Source of the DNA: CBFDBF01 sp050293315
Lineage (GTDB): Bacteria; Pseudomonadota; Gammaproteobacteria; Chromatiales; Chromatiaceae
Direction: 5' to 3'
NCBI GenBank assembly: GCA_050293315.1
Contig: JBNKMS010000031.1
Span: forward strand, 62,001 to 126,000
Length of the DNA stretch: 64,000 bases
Part shown: in pieces, positions 25,037 to 34,017 of the stretch
How positions within the stretch are numbered: the stretch's first letter is position 1
How the letters are laid out: each line of letters starts with the position of its first letter
The notes under the pieces: model-generated
What the model was told of the DNA's origin: nothing
The model's input: the letters and a program-made list of their open reading frames with translations, nothing else
Databases searched by the model: none
Position numbers and translations under genes: made by a program

Positions 25037-27130
25037 GTGACCCATATTACAAAAGAATTTCAGTTTGGTGACCACAAGGTCACCATTGAGACCGGTGAGA
25101 TAGCCCGCCAGGCCGATGGCGCAGTTATGATCAACATGAGCGATACCGTGGTGCAGTGTACAGTGGTAGGCTCGAAGCACGCCATGGAGGGTCGTGACTT
25201 TTTTCCATTGACAGTGGACTATCAGGAGAAGACCTATGCCGCCGGTACTATCCCCGGTGGTTTTTTTCGGCGTGAAGGTCGTCCTTCAGAGAAGGAGATC
25301 CTGGTATGCCGTCTGATCGATCGTCCAATACGTCCTCTGTTTCCCAAGGGCTATACCAATGAGGTACAGATTATCTGTACTGTGATGTCCCTTAATCCGG
25401 CAGTTGATCCAGAGATTCCAGCCCTGATCGGCACCTCTGCGGCCCTGGCCATCTCCGGTCTGCCGTTCAACGGTCCAATCGGCGCCGCGCGTGTCGGTTA
25501 CAAGGATGGCGAATATCTGCTGAACCAATCATCTATCGGTCTGAATGACGAGAGTGATCTTGATCTGGTGGTTGCCGGTACAGAGAGCGCGGTACTGATG
25601 GTTGAGTCTGAGGCCAACGGTCTGTCAGAAGAGGTAATGCTTGGTGCCGTGCTGTTTGGGCACGAGCAGATGCAGGTTGCGATCAAGGCGATCAATGAGC
25701 TGGCTGCTGAAGTGGGCAAGCCGGTCACTGAGTTTGTGGCCCCGGAAGAGGATGTAGAACTGGCTGCAGCGGTAGAAGCGGCTGCAGCTGATGCGATGAA
25801 CGCGGCATACACTATAGCTGACAAGATGGAGCGTTACAGTAAGGTAGATGCGGTAACAGCTGAGGTTGTTGAGAAGCTGTGCGCCGGCGACGATGCCAAG
25901 TGGTCAGAGGCCGAGGTAAATGGTGCGCTCGGCAAACTCAAAAAGAGAGTGGTGCGTGGTCGTGTCATCAATGGAGAGCCACGGATCGATGGTCGTGATA
26001 CCAGAACCGTGCGACCAATAAAGGTACGTACCGGTGTACTTCCTCGTACCCACGGTTCGGCCCTGTTCACCCGGGGTGAGACCCAGGCTATCGTGGTAGC
26101 CACCCTGGGTACCGAACGTGACTCCCAGATCATAGATGCCCTGGATGGGAGCTATCGCGAACCGTTTATGCTGCACTACAATTTTCCCCCATTCTGTGTC
26201 GGTGAGACCGGCCGTGTAGGTAGCCCGAAGCGGCGTGAGATCGGCCATGGTCGTCTGGCCAAGCGTGGTGTCCTTGCCTGCATGCCTAACATGGAGGAGT
26301 TTCCGTACTCTATCCGTGTGGTCTCCGAGATTACCGAATCCAACGGCTCCTCCTCTATGGCGTCGGTCTGTGGCACCAGCCTGGCCCTGATGGATGCCGG
26401 TGTACCGCTAAAGGCACCTGTGGCCGGTGTAGCTATGGGTCTGGTAAAAGAGGATGACAAGTTTGCTGTGCTGACCGATATCCTGGGTGATGAGGATCAT
26501 CTCGGTGATATGGATTTCAAGGTGGCTGGTACCACCGATGGTGTCAATGCCCTGCAGATGGATATCAAGATTCAGGGTATTACCAAAGAGATCATGGAGA
26601 TCGCCCTGGCGCAGGCCAAAGAGGGTCGTCTCCATATTCTGGAGGAGATGGGCAAGGTAATAACATCCCATAGGGAGGAGATGTCAGAGCATGCCCCGCG
26701 TATCATTTCAATCAAGATTGATCCGGACAAGATCCGTGATGTCATAGGTAAGGGTGGGGTGACTATCCGCTCCATTACTGAAGAGACCGGAGCCACCGTG
26801 GATGTCAATGACGATGGTATAGTCAAGATCTTCTCGGTTGATAAGGCCGCTGGAGAGGAGGCACTGAAGCGGGTCAAGTTGGTTACCGCCGATGTCGAGG
26901 TGGGTGCTGTATATGAGGGCAAGGTTGCCCGTCTGATGGATTTTGGCGCCTTTGTCACCATCCTGCCGGGTAAAGATGGCCTGGTACACATATCCCAGAT
27001 CTGTGAAGAGCGGGTCGAGAAGGTAAGCGATAAACTGGCCGAGGGCGATGTCGTCAAGGTCAAGGTGCTGGAGGTCGACAAGCAGGGTCGAGTCCGCCTC
27101 AGTATGAAGGCGGTGCAGGAGGGAGAGTAG
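25037..27130 (+). CDS. pnp: Polyribonucleotide nucleotidyltransferase (PNPase)
   Basis: PNPase degrades RNA 3' to 5' by phosphorolysis, in the degradosome. The start is GTG 25037 (VTHITKEFQFG) with TTGAGG upstream, giving 697 residues. An open frame continues upstream into rpsO but lacks conservation. Two RNase PH domains flank a helical linker. They are followed by a KH domain (DKIRDVIGKGGVTIRSI, about 555-615) and an S1 domain (GKVARLMDFGAFVTILPGKD, about 621-690). No truncation is seen compared with the 711-residue E. coli enzyme. Confidence 0.97.
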   Translation: MTHITKEFQFGDHKVTIETGEIARQADGAVMINMSDTVVQCTVVGSKHAMEGRDFFPLTVDYQEKTYAAGTIPGGFFRREGRPSEKEILVCRLIDRPIRPLFPKGYTNEVQIICTVMSLNPAVDPEIPALIGTSAALAISGLPFNGPIGAARVGYKDGEYLLNQSSIGLNDESDLDLVVAGTESAVLMVESEANGLSEEVMLGAVLFGHEQMQVAIKAINELAAEVGKPVTEFVAPEEDVELAAAVEAAAADAMNAAYTIADKMERYSKVDAVTAEVVEKLCAGDDAKWSEAEVNGALGKLKKRVVRGRVINGEPRIDGRDTRTVRPIKVRTGVLPRTHGSALFTRGETQAIVVATLGTERDSQIIDALDGSYREPFMLHYNFPPFCVGETGRVGSPKRREIGHGRLAKRGVLACMPNMEEFPYSIRVVSEITESNGSSSMASVCGTSLALMDAGVPLKAPVAGVAMGLVKEDDKFAVLTDILGDEDHLGDMDFKVAGTTDGVNALQMDIKIQGITKEIMEIALAQAKEGRLHILEEMGKVITSHREEMSEHAPRIISIKIDPDKIRDVIGKGGVTIRSITEETGATVDVNDDGIVKIFSVDKAAGEEALKRVKLVTADVEVGAVYEGKVARLMDFGAFVTILPGKDGLVHISQICEERVEKVSDKLAEGDVVKVKVLEVDKQGRVRLSMKAVQEGE

Positions 27131-27155
27131 AAATATATCTTCCAAATATCTGGTA

Positions 27156-27183
27156 AAAAGGGGCCTTTGGGCCCCTTTTTTTG
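27156..27183 (+). terminator. Intrinsic terminator after pnp
   Basis: AGGGGCC-TTTG-GGCCCCT followed by a long T run, 26 bp after the pnp stop. Confidence 0.9.
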
Positions 27184-27226
27184 TGGTTGTAATAGAGGAA
27201 TATAATTATATAAGTGTATGATTATT

Positions 27227-27245
27227 AACACTATACATTAGTGTT
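27227..27245. promoter_or_regulatory. Inverted repeat upstream of the FadL-type porin gene
   Basis: AACACTA (27227-27233) and TAGTGTT (27239-27245) form a perfect 7-bp inverted repeat around TACAT, about 100 bp before the porin start. It could be an operator or part of the leader. No regulator is known. Confidence 0.35.
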
Positions 27246-27348
27246 TGTACCTATAGCGCGGTCATCCTGTTTCCGTTAGACTCAGACATTGATCTAGTTT
27301 CAATAACACCGGTTTAATCGGGGTAACATTTCGATGGGGGGAGGTTCC

Positions 27349-28665
27349 ATGCGCAAGCAACACATTTTATCTATTGCCGTAGCGGCCTGTATGATGGCGC
27401 CAACTGCTGGTTTTGCCACCAACGGCTATTTCTCACACGGCTATGGCACCAAAAATAAGGGTCTGGGTGGTAGTGGCGTCGCAATGCCTCAGGACTCTAT
27501 GGCCGCTGCCACCAATCCGGCCGGTAGTGTCTGGGTAGGCGATCGTGCAGACCTTGGTATGGCATTCTTCATGCCCGATCGTAGTTATACCGTAACCGGT
27601 GCACCTAGTGGTGCCGGAGGTACTTTTGGCCTGATGCCTGGAACCTATGATAGCGATAACGGGTTATTTGCCATCCCCCACTTCGGTTGGAATACCATGC
27701 TCACCCCAGATAGCTCATTCGGCGTCTCCGTATATGGTAACGGCGGTATGAATACCGAATATGAAAATAATCCCCCCCCCATGAATGGACCGTTTTACGG
27801 TGGCACTACCGGCGTTGATCTGATGCAGCTGTTTGCCAATATTAACTACTCCCGTAAGTGGGGCGACAACTCCTCCTGGGGTGTAGGCCTGATACTGGCC
27901 GCGCAGAGCTTCGAGGCCCGCGGCCTTGCAAGTTTCGCTGCTATGGTAGCTGACGGCAATGCAGATGACCTTACAGATAACGGACACGATATGTCCTATG
28001 GCGCAGGTATCAAGCTCGGGGTACAGAGTAACCTGACAGAGAATTTCAGTGTGGGGGCCAGCTATCAGTCGCGGACATATATGACCGAGTTTGACGACTA
28101 CAGTGACCTCTTTGCCGAAGGTGGTGATTTTGATATACCTCCTACCGCTACTATCGGTCTTACCTTCAGGCCTGCTGCAGGACACGCAATAAATTTTGAT
28201 ATCCAGCGCATCTGGTACGGCGATGTTGATGCTGTGAGTAACCCAATGTCTAATCTAATCGCTAACTGTCCCCTGTCCGGTGGCGGTGGTACAGACATGC
28301 AGAGCTGTCTCGGTGGCGATAATGGAGTGGGGTTTGGCTGGGAAGACATGACTATCTACAAGCTGGGTTGGCAGTGGCAGATGAGAGACGATTTTACTCT
28401 ACGTCTGGGGTGGAACTATGCCAAACAACCAATTCCCGACTCTGAGGTGATGTTCAATATACTCGCCCCTGGTGTGGTGGAGCACCACTACACTATCGGC
28501 TTTACCGCTATACCTGCCAAGGGCCATGAGTTGAACTTCGCGGCCATGTATGCCCCCAAAGTCAAAGTAGATGGCCCAAATCCAATGGAGGTTCCAGGAC
28601 AACAGACTATCGAGTTGGAGATGTCTCAAGTGGAATTTGAGTTGAGTTGGGGATGGGTATTTTAA
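27349..28665 (+). CDS. FadL/OmpP1-type outer membrane transport protein
   Basis: These beta-barrel proteins carry hydrophobic compounds across the outer membrane. The start is ATG 27349, because GGGGGGAGG sits at ideal distance before it. The ATG 15 bp upstream has no ribosome-binding site. The 438-residue product has a signal peptide (MRKQHILSIAVAACMMAPTAGFA) and the mature family start TNGYFSHGYGTKNKGLGGSG, with the NPAG motif soon after. It ends in aromatic ELSWGWVF, typical of barrel proteins sorted by the Bam complex. Codons for Pro142-144 form a run of nine Cs (27772-27780). The substrate is unknown. Confidence 0.88.
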   Translation: MRKQHILSIAVAACMMAPTAGFATNGYFSHGYGTKNKGLGGSGVAMPQDSMAAATNPAGSVWVGDRADLGMAFFMPDRSYTVTGAPSGAGGTFGLMPGTYDSDNGLFAIPHFGWNTMLTPDSSFGVSVYGNGGMNTEYENNPPPMNGPFYGGTTGVDLMQLFANINYSRKWGDNSSWGVGLILAAQSFEARGLASFAAMVADGNADDLTDNGHDMSYGAGIKLGVQSNLTENFSVGASYQSRTYMTEFDDYSDLFAEGGDFDIPPTATIGLTFRPAAGHAINFDIQRIWYGDVDAVSNPMSNLIANCPLSGGGGTDMQSCLGGDNGVGFGWEDMTIYKLGWQWQMRDDFTLRLGWNYAKQPIPDSEVMFNILAPGVVEHHYTIGFTAIPAKGHELNFAAMYAPKVKVDGPNPMEVPGQQTIELEMSQVEFELSWGWVF

Positions 28666-28684
28666 GTTGATGAATACTACTGAT

Positions 28685-28710
28685 AAAAAACCGCCTACGG
28701 GCGGTTTTTT
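28685..28710. terminator. Bidirectional intrinsic terminator between convergent genes
   Basis: AAAAAACCGCC-TACG-GGCGGTTTTTT lies between the porin gene and the convergent ABC exporter gene. The A and T runs on both sides allow it to serve both strands. Confidence 0.88.
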
Positions 28711-28746
28711 ATTTTTATGAAATATCTTAATTGAATTAGAGGTTCC

Positions 28747-30612
28747 TTAGGTCTTCTCCTGTTGGGCGTAGAGGGTGGCATAGAGTCCATTACCCCGGAG
28801 TAGTTCGGCATGGCTGCCATCCTCAACTATACGGCCATCCTCAAATACCAGTGCGCGATCGGCCTGTTTTACCGCGCTCAGACGGTGGGCGATGATAAGC
28901 GTAGTGCGGCCGTGTAAAAAATCCTGTAAGGCCGAGTGCAGCTCTGCCTCAGTGCTGCTATCCAGAGCCGAGGTGGCCTCATCCAGGATGACCACCTTGG
29001 GGTCGCTCAACACCATACGCGCAACCGCCAGGCGCTGTCGCTGACCACCTGAGAGACGTATGCCGTCTCTCCCGATCAGGGTATCCAACTGTTGCGGTAG
29101 ACCCCGTATAACCTCATCCAGCTGGGCGACCTTGAGTGCCTGCCACAGTTGCTCATCGCTATACTCTAACCCCAGGGTGAGGTTCATGCGTACGTTGTCA
29201 TTGAATAGTGCCGGATGCTGTAGCACAGTTGCCACGTTGTCGCGTACCACATCCATACCGATCCGTGATACCGGAACCTTGTCAAAGTAGATCTCTCCAG
29301 AGGATGGTGGATAGAGTCCCAGGAGTACCTGTACTAGGGTGCTCTTACCACCACCGCTGGCCCCCACCAGTGCCACCTTTTCACCGCGCTCTATCTGCAG
29401 AGAGAGGTCGTCGAGTACCAGTGGTCCGTCACCGTAACGGAAGTTTAGATGTTCCACCCGGATGGAGACGGTATTGCTGCCACTAAACGGGTTCTCTTGA
29501 TGCGGGTAGTCCGGTTCCAGTTTGATTCTGAGCAGACGGTTAAGACGATCCAGCGCAGCGCGGGCCCCATTGTAGCTATACTGGATAGCCAGCACTTCCT
29601 GTACCGGTCCCATCATGAACCAGAGGTAGGAGAATACCGCCAGCATCTGGCCGATGGTCAGGTCAGAGAACAGTACCATGAGCATACTGACCGCACGGAA
29701 TATATCGAATCCGAACATGAAGATGGTAAAGGAGAGGCGTTGTGCGGCATCGCTCTTCCAGGCAAATGCGGTGGAGTGGTGGCAGATATCACCGGCCTTG
29801 TTGATTATGCGGGATATATAGTGCTGCTCCCGGTTACTGGCGCGGATCTGCTGGATGGCATCCAGGGTCTCAGATAGTGACTCCTGAAATAGTTGGTAGG
29901 CGCTATTCTCACGCTTTTTTAGCCTCTTTACCTTATGTCCAAACAGGGTGGTGACATATATGACCAGCGGGTTCAGCAGCATGATAAACAGGGCCAGTTG
30001 CCAGTTCATCCAGAGTAGTATGACCGCTGTGCCGATGATGCTGAGGATCGCCACCAGGAACTTGCTGGTGGCCACGCCGATGAAGTTATCTACGGCATCT
30101 ATATCGGTTACCAGGTGAGAGGCGACGGTACCGCTGCCGAGGGTCTCGTACTCTGCCATGGAGACTTGCTCTAGCCGTAGTAGTAGGGCACGGCGGATGC
30201 GAAAGGTGACCTCCTTTGATATGGAGGTGAACTGTCGCATCTGCCACACTCCAAGGATCAAAGAGACCAGTCGCAGTAGCAGGGTCAAAAATAGAATGGA
30301 GAGGATATAGAGTACCGGTCCATGCCAGTTCGCAGGGAACAGTGTATTGATTATCTCCACCGAACGTCCCGGCCTCTGCAGCAGGACTTCATCCACCAGT
30401 AACGGTATCAATAGAGGTATCGGTACACTGAATATGGCCCCCATAATGGCTATGGCATTGGCTGCCAACAGCTCCCGGCGGTGCTGCAGCACCATGCCGG
30501 TCAATTCCCGCCAGCTGTAGTCGCTGCTGCGGAGGGATTCTCTCGATGTGGCCATGTTCTCTATGTCTCGGTTCGCGGTTGCAGTATCATAGGCCAATAC
30601 TTTAGCAGCCAT
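28747..30612 (-). CDS. ABC exporter, fused permease and ATPase
   Basis: A type IV-fold (MsbA-like) half transporter of 621 residues. About six membrane spans lie in residues 50-340. The ATPase follows, with Walker A GASGGGKST, signature LSGGQRQR, Walker B VVILDEATSALD and the switch histidine in IIAHRLS. No peptidase domain is present. Substrate is unknown; lipids, peptides and drugs are all possible for this class. A second start at 30555 (MATSRESLRSS) would give 602 residues. Neither start has a strong ribosome-binding site. The first leaves only 14 bp to the divergent M23 gene, which favours the inner start if both genes need separate promoters. Confidence 0.9.
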   Translation of the reverse strand: MAAKVLAYDTATANRDIENMATSRESLRSSDYSWRELTGMVLQHRRELLAANAIAIMGAIFSVPIPLLIPLLVDEVLLQRPGRSVEIINTLFPANWHGPVLYILSILFLTLLLRLVSLILGVWQMRQFTSISKEVTFRIRRALLLRLEQVSMAEYETLGSGTVASHLVTDIDAVDNFIGVATSKFLVAILSIIGTAVILLWMNWQLALFIMLLNPLVIYVTTLFGHKVKRLKKRENSAYQLFQESLSETLDAIQQIRASNREQHYISRIINKAGDICHHSTAFAWKSDAAQRLSFTIFMFGFDIFRAVSMLMVLFSDLTIGQMLAVFSYLWFMMGPVQEVLAIQYSYNGARAALDRLNRLLRIKLEPDYPHQENPFSGSNTVSIRVEHLNFRYGDGPLVLDDLSLQIERGEKVALVGASGGGKSTLVQVLLGLYPPSSGEIYFDKVPVSRIGMDVVRDNVATVLQHPALFNDNVRMNLTLGLEYSDEQLWQALKVAQLDEVIRGLPQQLDTLIGRDGIRLSGGQRQRLAVARMVLSDPKVVILDEATSALDSSTEAELHSALQDFLHGRTTLIIAHRLSAVKQADRALVFEDGRIVEDGSHAELLRGNGLYATLYAQQEKT

Positions 30613-30626
30613 TTAGCGGAAAGGGG

Positions 30627-31478
30627 ATGAGTAGGGTAAAACAAACTATATATCTGATCACTGCAGCAGTTCTGCTGTTGGCTGCCGGTGTGGCCGCTGC
30701 CGAGATCTCGTTTCAAGGTTCACGGGTCCAGGGTGGGATGTTGCAGGGCCGAGTTGACGCAGGTTCCAGGGTTGCCGTGGATGGCAAGCAGGTAAGGGTC
30801 TCTCCGGAGGGGCTGTTTCTAGTCGGTTTTGGCCGTGACTATAAGCCCGAATGCAAGGTAGAGGTGGTCTATCCGGATGGAAGCAGAGAGGATGTGGTGC
30901 TGCAGGTGGAGCGGAGAGAGTATGATATTCAGCGCATCAGCGGTCTGCCACCAAGCAAGGTTGAGCCAAGCGCAGAGGACTTAAAACGCATTCGTGCAGA
31001 GAACAGGCTGGTGGCCAATGGCAGGGGTCACAATGATCCACGTACCGATTTTCTCAGTGGCTGGATCTGGCCCGCCACCGGCAGAATATCCGGGGTCTAC
31101 GGCAGCCAACGGATACTCAACGGCCAGGCGCGACGCCCCCACTTTGGGGTTGATATCGCCGCTCCTACCGGCAGTCCGGTGGTGGCACCTGCTGATGGTG
31201 TGGTGACCATGGTCCACCCTGATATGTTTTTCTCTGGCGGCACCCTGATAGTTGATCATGGGCATCGTCTGACCTCGTCATTTCTGCATCTGAGCAAGAT
31301 CCTGGTGGAGGAGGGGGAGAGGGTACGCAAGGGTGATCGGATTGCAGAGATAGGGGCCACCGGCAGGGTCACCGGGTCACACCTTGATTGGCGTATGAAC
31401 CTAGGCAAGGAGAGGATCGACCCAACACTGCTGGTACCGCCAATGGTTGCACCGACAGATGGCAAAGGGTCCAATTAG
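30627..31478 (+). CDS. Exported M23 family peptidoglycan endopeptidase
   Basis: A zinc metallopeptidase that cuts peptide cross-links of the cell wall in the periplasm. The 283 residues begin with a signal peptide (MSRVKQTIYLITAAVLLLAA). An N-terminal beta domain follows, then the LytM domain. Zinc ligands His172 and Asp176 (HFGVD) and the later histidines in DHGH (His211, His213) and FLHLSK (His221) are all present, so it is probably active and not an EnvC-type activator. It diverges from the ABC exporter gene and lies 82 bp before tolC. Confidence 0.9.
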   Translation: MSRVKQTIYLITAAVLLLAAGVAAAEISFQGSRVQGGMLQGRVDAGSRVAVDGKQVRVSPEGLFLVGFGRDYKPECKVEVVYPDGSREDVVLQVERREYDIQRISGLPPSKVEPSAEDLKRIRAENRLVANGRGHNDPRTDFLSGWIWPATGRISGVYGSQRILNGQARRPHFGVDIAAPTGSPVVAPADGVVTMVHPDMFFSGGTLIVDHGHRLTSSFLHLSKILVEEGERVRKGDRIAEIGATGRVTGSHLDWRMNLGKERIDPTLLVPPMVAPTDGKGSN

Positions 31479-31560
31479 ATAGATATGGGCCAAAGTTAAT
31501 AGTATACTTTCATAGATATTGCTATATTATTGAAAGTACTTGGAAATCGGAGATTGGTAA

Positions 31561-32868
31561 ATGATGCGAGCACGATTGACAGCTCTTCTGATCTTGTTAT
31601 TGACCCTGCCGCTTGTAGAGGCGGCTGATCTGTTGCAGGTATACGATCTGGCGCTACAGAATGATGCCCAACTGAGGGGGGCTAGGGCCAGCAGAAACGC
31701 AGCGATGGAGGCCAAACCGCAGGCGCGTGCGCTGCTGTTGCCAAATCTCTCTCTGTCGGCAGGTGCTGACCGTATTCACACGGATAGTGAAAATGCGACT
31801 ACCGGTAAAACACATAGCGACTACACCAGTAAGAGCGCCAGCATCAATCTTGTGCAGCCACTGATCAGAGCCGATTACTGGATTCAGCTTGGCCAGGCAA
31901 ATGAGGAGGTGGCCAAGGCGGAGCTGGAGTTTTCTGCAGCGGAGCAGGAGATGATCATCCGGGTGGCACAGGCATATTTTGATGTCCTCTCGGCAGAGGA
32001 CAGTCTGCGGTTCTCTCAGGCCGAAGACACTGCGATCTCACGCCAGCTGGATCAGGCAAAACAGCGGTTTGAGGTGGGGTTGATTGCCATAACATCTGTG
32101 CATGAGGCGCAGGCTGCGTATGACCAGTCACAGGCCGATCTTATTGCGGCGGAGAACGGACTGGATAACGCCTGGGAGGCGCTACGGGAGATCGTTAAAG
32201 AGAGGATGCCGAGTCTATCTTCTCTGGTCGATGATCTACCGATGAATCCTCCGCAGCCGGAGGATATTGAGCAGTGGAGCAGCTCCGCGCAGCAGCAGAA
32301 TCTGGCTATTCGCGCCGCGGTGAAGGATGCCGCTATCGCCCGCAAGAATGTGTCGCTGCAGAATGCGGGGCATCTGCCAAGCCTGGATCTGGTCGGCTCA
32401 AAATCTGTTAGCCGCACTGATCTCTCCACAGGGACTGACAGCGACAGCTCCAGTGTTGGATTGCAACTGAGTATGCCGCTATTTTCCGGAGGCGCTGTAC
32501 TCTCCCGTAGTCGCGAGGCCAGATATAGTCTAGAGGCGGCGCAGGAGGGGTTGGATGCAGAGCGGCGTAGTGTTGAGCGGCAGGTACGTGATGCCTACCG
32601 CGGCGTTCTGGCCAGCATAAGTCAGGTGGAGGCGCTGAAGGCAGGCATGATATCGGCACAGAGCGCACTGGAGGCCACTGAGGTCGGATTCGAGGTGGGA
32701 ACACGCACTATGGTCGATGTCCTCAGTGCACAACGCGACCTCTATCGTATTCGCAGCAGTTACGCTGACGTGCGTTATAACTACATCATGAGTGGTCTGT
32801 TGTTGAAGCAGGCTGCGGGGACACTGTCGCAAGAGGATCTGGCACAGGTTAATAGCTGGTTGAAGTAG
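31561..32868 (+). CDS. tolC: TolC family outer membrane channel protein
   Basis: TolC trimers form the outer-membrane and periplasmic exit duct for type I secretion and efflux pumps. The 435 residues have a signal peptide (ending LVEAA), two similar halves with long helices, and the repeated strand/helix motifs PNLSLSAGADR and LPSLDLVGSKS. The GTRTMVDVLSAQRDLYRIRS stretch near the end is characteristic. GGAG precedes the ATG. Its partner pump is not certain; the nearby ABC exporter lacks an adaptor gene. Confidence 0.93.
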   Translation: MMRARLTALLILLLTLPLVEAADLLQVYDLALQNDAQLRGARASRNAAMEAKPQARALLLPNLSLSAGADRIHTDSENATTGKTHSDYTSKSASINLVQPLIRADYWIQLGQANEEVAKAELEFSAAEQEMIIRVAQAYFDVLSAEDSLRFSQAEDTAISRQLDQAKQRFEVGLIAITSVHEAQAAYDQSQADLIAAENGLDNAWEALREIVKERMPSLSSLVDDLPMNPPQPEDIEQWSSSAQQQNLAIRAAVKDAAIARKNVSLQNAGHLPSLDLVGSKSVSRTDLSTGTDSDSSSVGLQLSMPLFSGGAVLSRSREARYSLEAAQEGLDAERRSVERQVRDAYRGVLASISQVEALKAGMISAQSALEATEVGFEVGTRTMVDVLSAQRDLYRIRSSYADVRYNYIMSGLLLKQAAGTLSQEDLAQVNSWLK

Positions 32869-32879
32869 GCAGAGCCGGT

Positions 32880-33980
32880 ATGGCTGGAAACACAATTGGA
32901 AAACTTTTTAGCGTAACCTCATTTGGCGAGTCGCATGGACCTGCCATCGGCTGTGTCGTGGATGGCTGTCCGCCTGGGCTGGAGCTGTCGGCTGCCGATA
33001 TGCAGCATGATCTGGATCGGCGCAAGACCGGAAAGTCTCGCCACACCAGCCAACGCCAGGAGGCAGATGAGGTGGAGATTCTCTCCGGTCTGTTTGAGGG
33101 GCGCACCACAGGCACACCTATCGGACTCTTGATTCGCAACAGTGATCAGCGCTCCGCTGACTACTCTGAGATCATGGATCGTTTTCGCCCCGGCCATGCC
33201 GATTACACCTATACCCAGAAATATGGCCTGCGCGACCATCGTGGCGGAGGCCGCTCATCCGCACGCGAGACCGCAATGCGGGTGGCAGCAGGTGCAATTG
33301 CAAAGAAATATCTGCGAGAGAAGCAGGGGATAGAGATCCGTGGCTATCTGGCACAACTTGGTCCTATCAAGGCAGAGAGGCTTGATTGGGATGAGGTGGA
33401 GCGCAATCCATTTTTCTGTCCGGATGTGGACAGGGTTGCCGCCATGGAGGAGTACATGGATGAACTGCGCAAGGAGGGTAACTCAGTTGGCGCAAGGATC
33501 AATGTAGTGGCCAGCGGTATGTTGCCAGGACTGGGTGAGCCTGTATTTGATCGGCTGGATGCGGATATAGCCCATGCCTTGATGAGCATCAATGCGGTCA
33601 AGGGTGTGGAGATCGGCGTCGGCTTCGGCTGCGTCGAGCAGAAAGGGAGTGAGCACCGTGATGAGATTACCCCGAATGGTTTTCATGGTAACAATGCCGG
33701 TGGGATCCTGGGTGGTATATCCAGTGGTCAGGATATAGTTGCCAGTATCGCCATGAAGCCGACCTCCAGCATCCTGTTACCGGCCAAGAGCATAAATCTG
33801 CAGGGGGATCCGGTAGAGGTGGTCACCAAGGGGAGACACGATCCCTGTGTCGGTATTCGTGCCACCCCCATAGCCGAAGCTATGTTGGCCATCGTCCTGA
33901 TGGACCATCTGCTGCGTCAGCGCGCCCAAAACCTGGATGTGGAGTCGGCGACTCCGGTAATCCCGTCGGCGGCAGAGTGA
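32880..33980 (+). CDS. aroC: Chorismate synthase
   Basis: Converts 5-enolpyruvylshikimate 3-phosphate to chorismate with reduced FMN, the last common step of aromatic amino-acid synthesis. The 366 residues contain all three family signatures: GESHGPAIGCVVDGCPPG at the N-terminus, GLRDHRGGGRSSARETA, and DPCVGIRATPIAEAM near the end. It starts 11 bp after tolC. Length is normal. Confidence 0.98.
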   Translation: MAGNTIGKLFSVTSFGESHGPAIGCVVDGCPPGLELSAADMQHDLDRRKTGKSRHTSQRQEADEVEILSGLFEGRTTGTPIGLLIRNSDQRSADYSEIMDRFRPGHADYTYTQKYGLRDHRGGGRSSARETAMRVAAGAIAKKYLREKQGIEIRGYLAQLGPIKAERLDWDEVERNPFFCPDVDRVAAMEEYMDELRKEGNSVGARINVVASGMLPGLGEPVFDRLDADIAHALMSINAVKGVEIGVGFGCVEQKGSEHRDEITPNGFHGNNAGGILGGISSGQDIVASIAMKPTSSILLPAKSINLQGDPVEVVTKGRHDPCVGIRATPIAEAMLAIVLMDHLLRQRAQNLDVESATPVIPSAAE

Positions 33981-34017
33981 GTTGTGTGGCTGCGGTAGCT
34001 GGAATCTAGACCCATCT

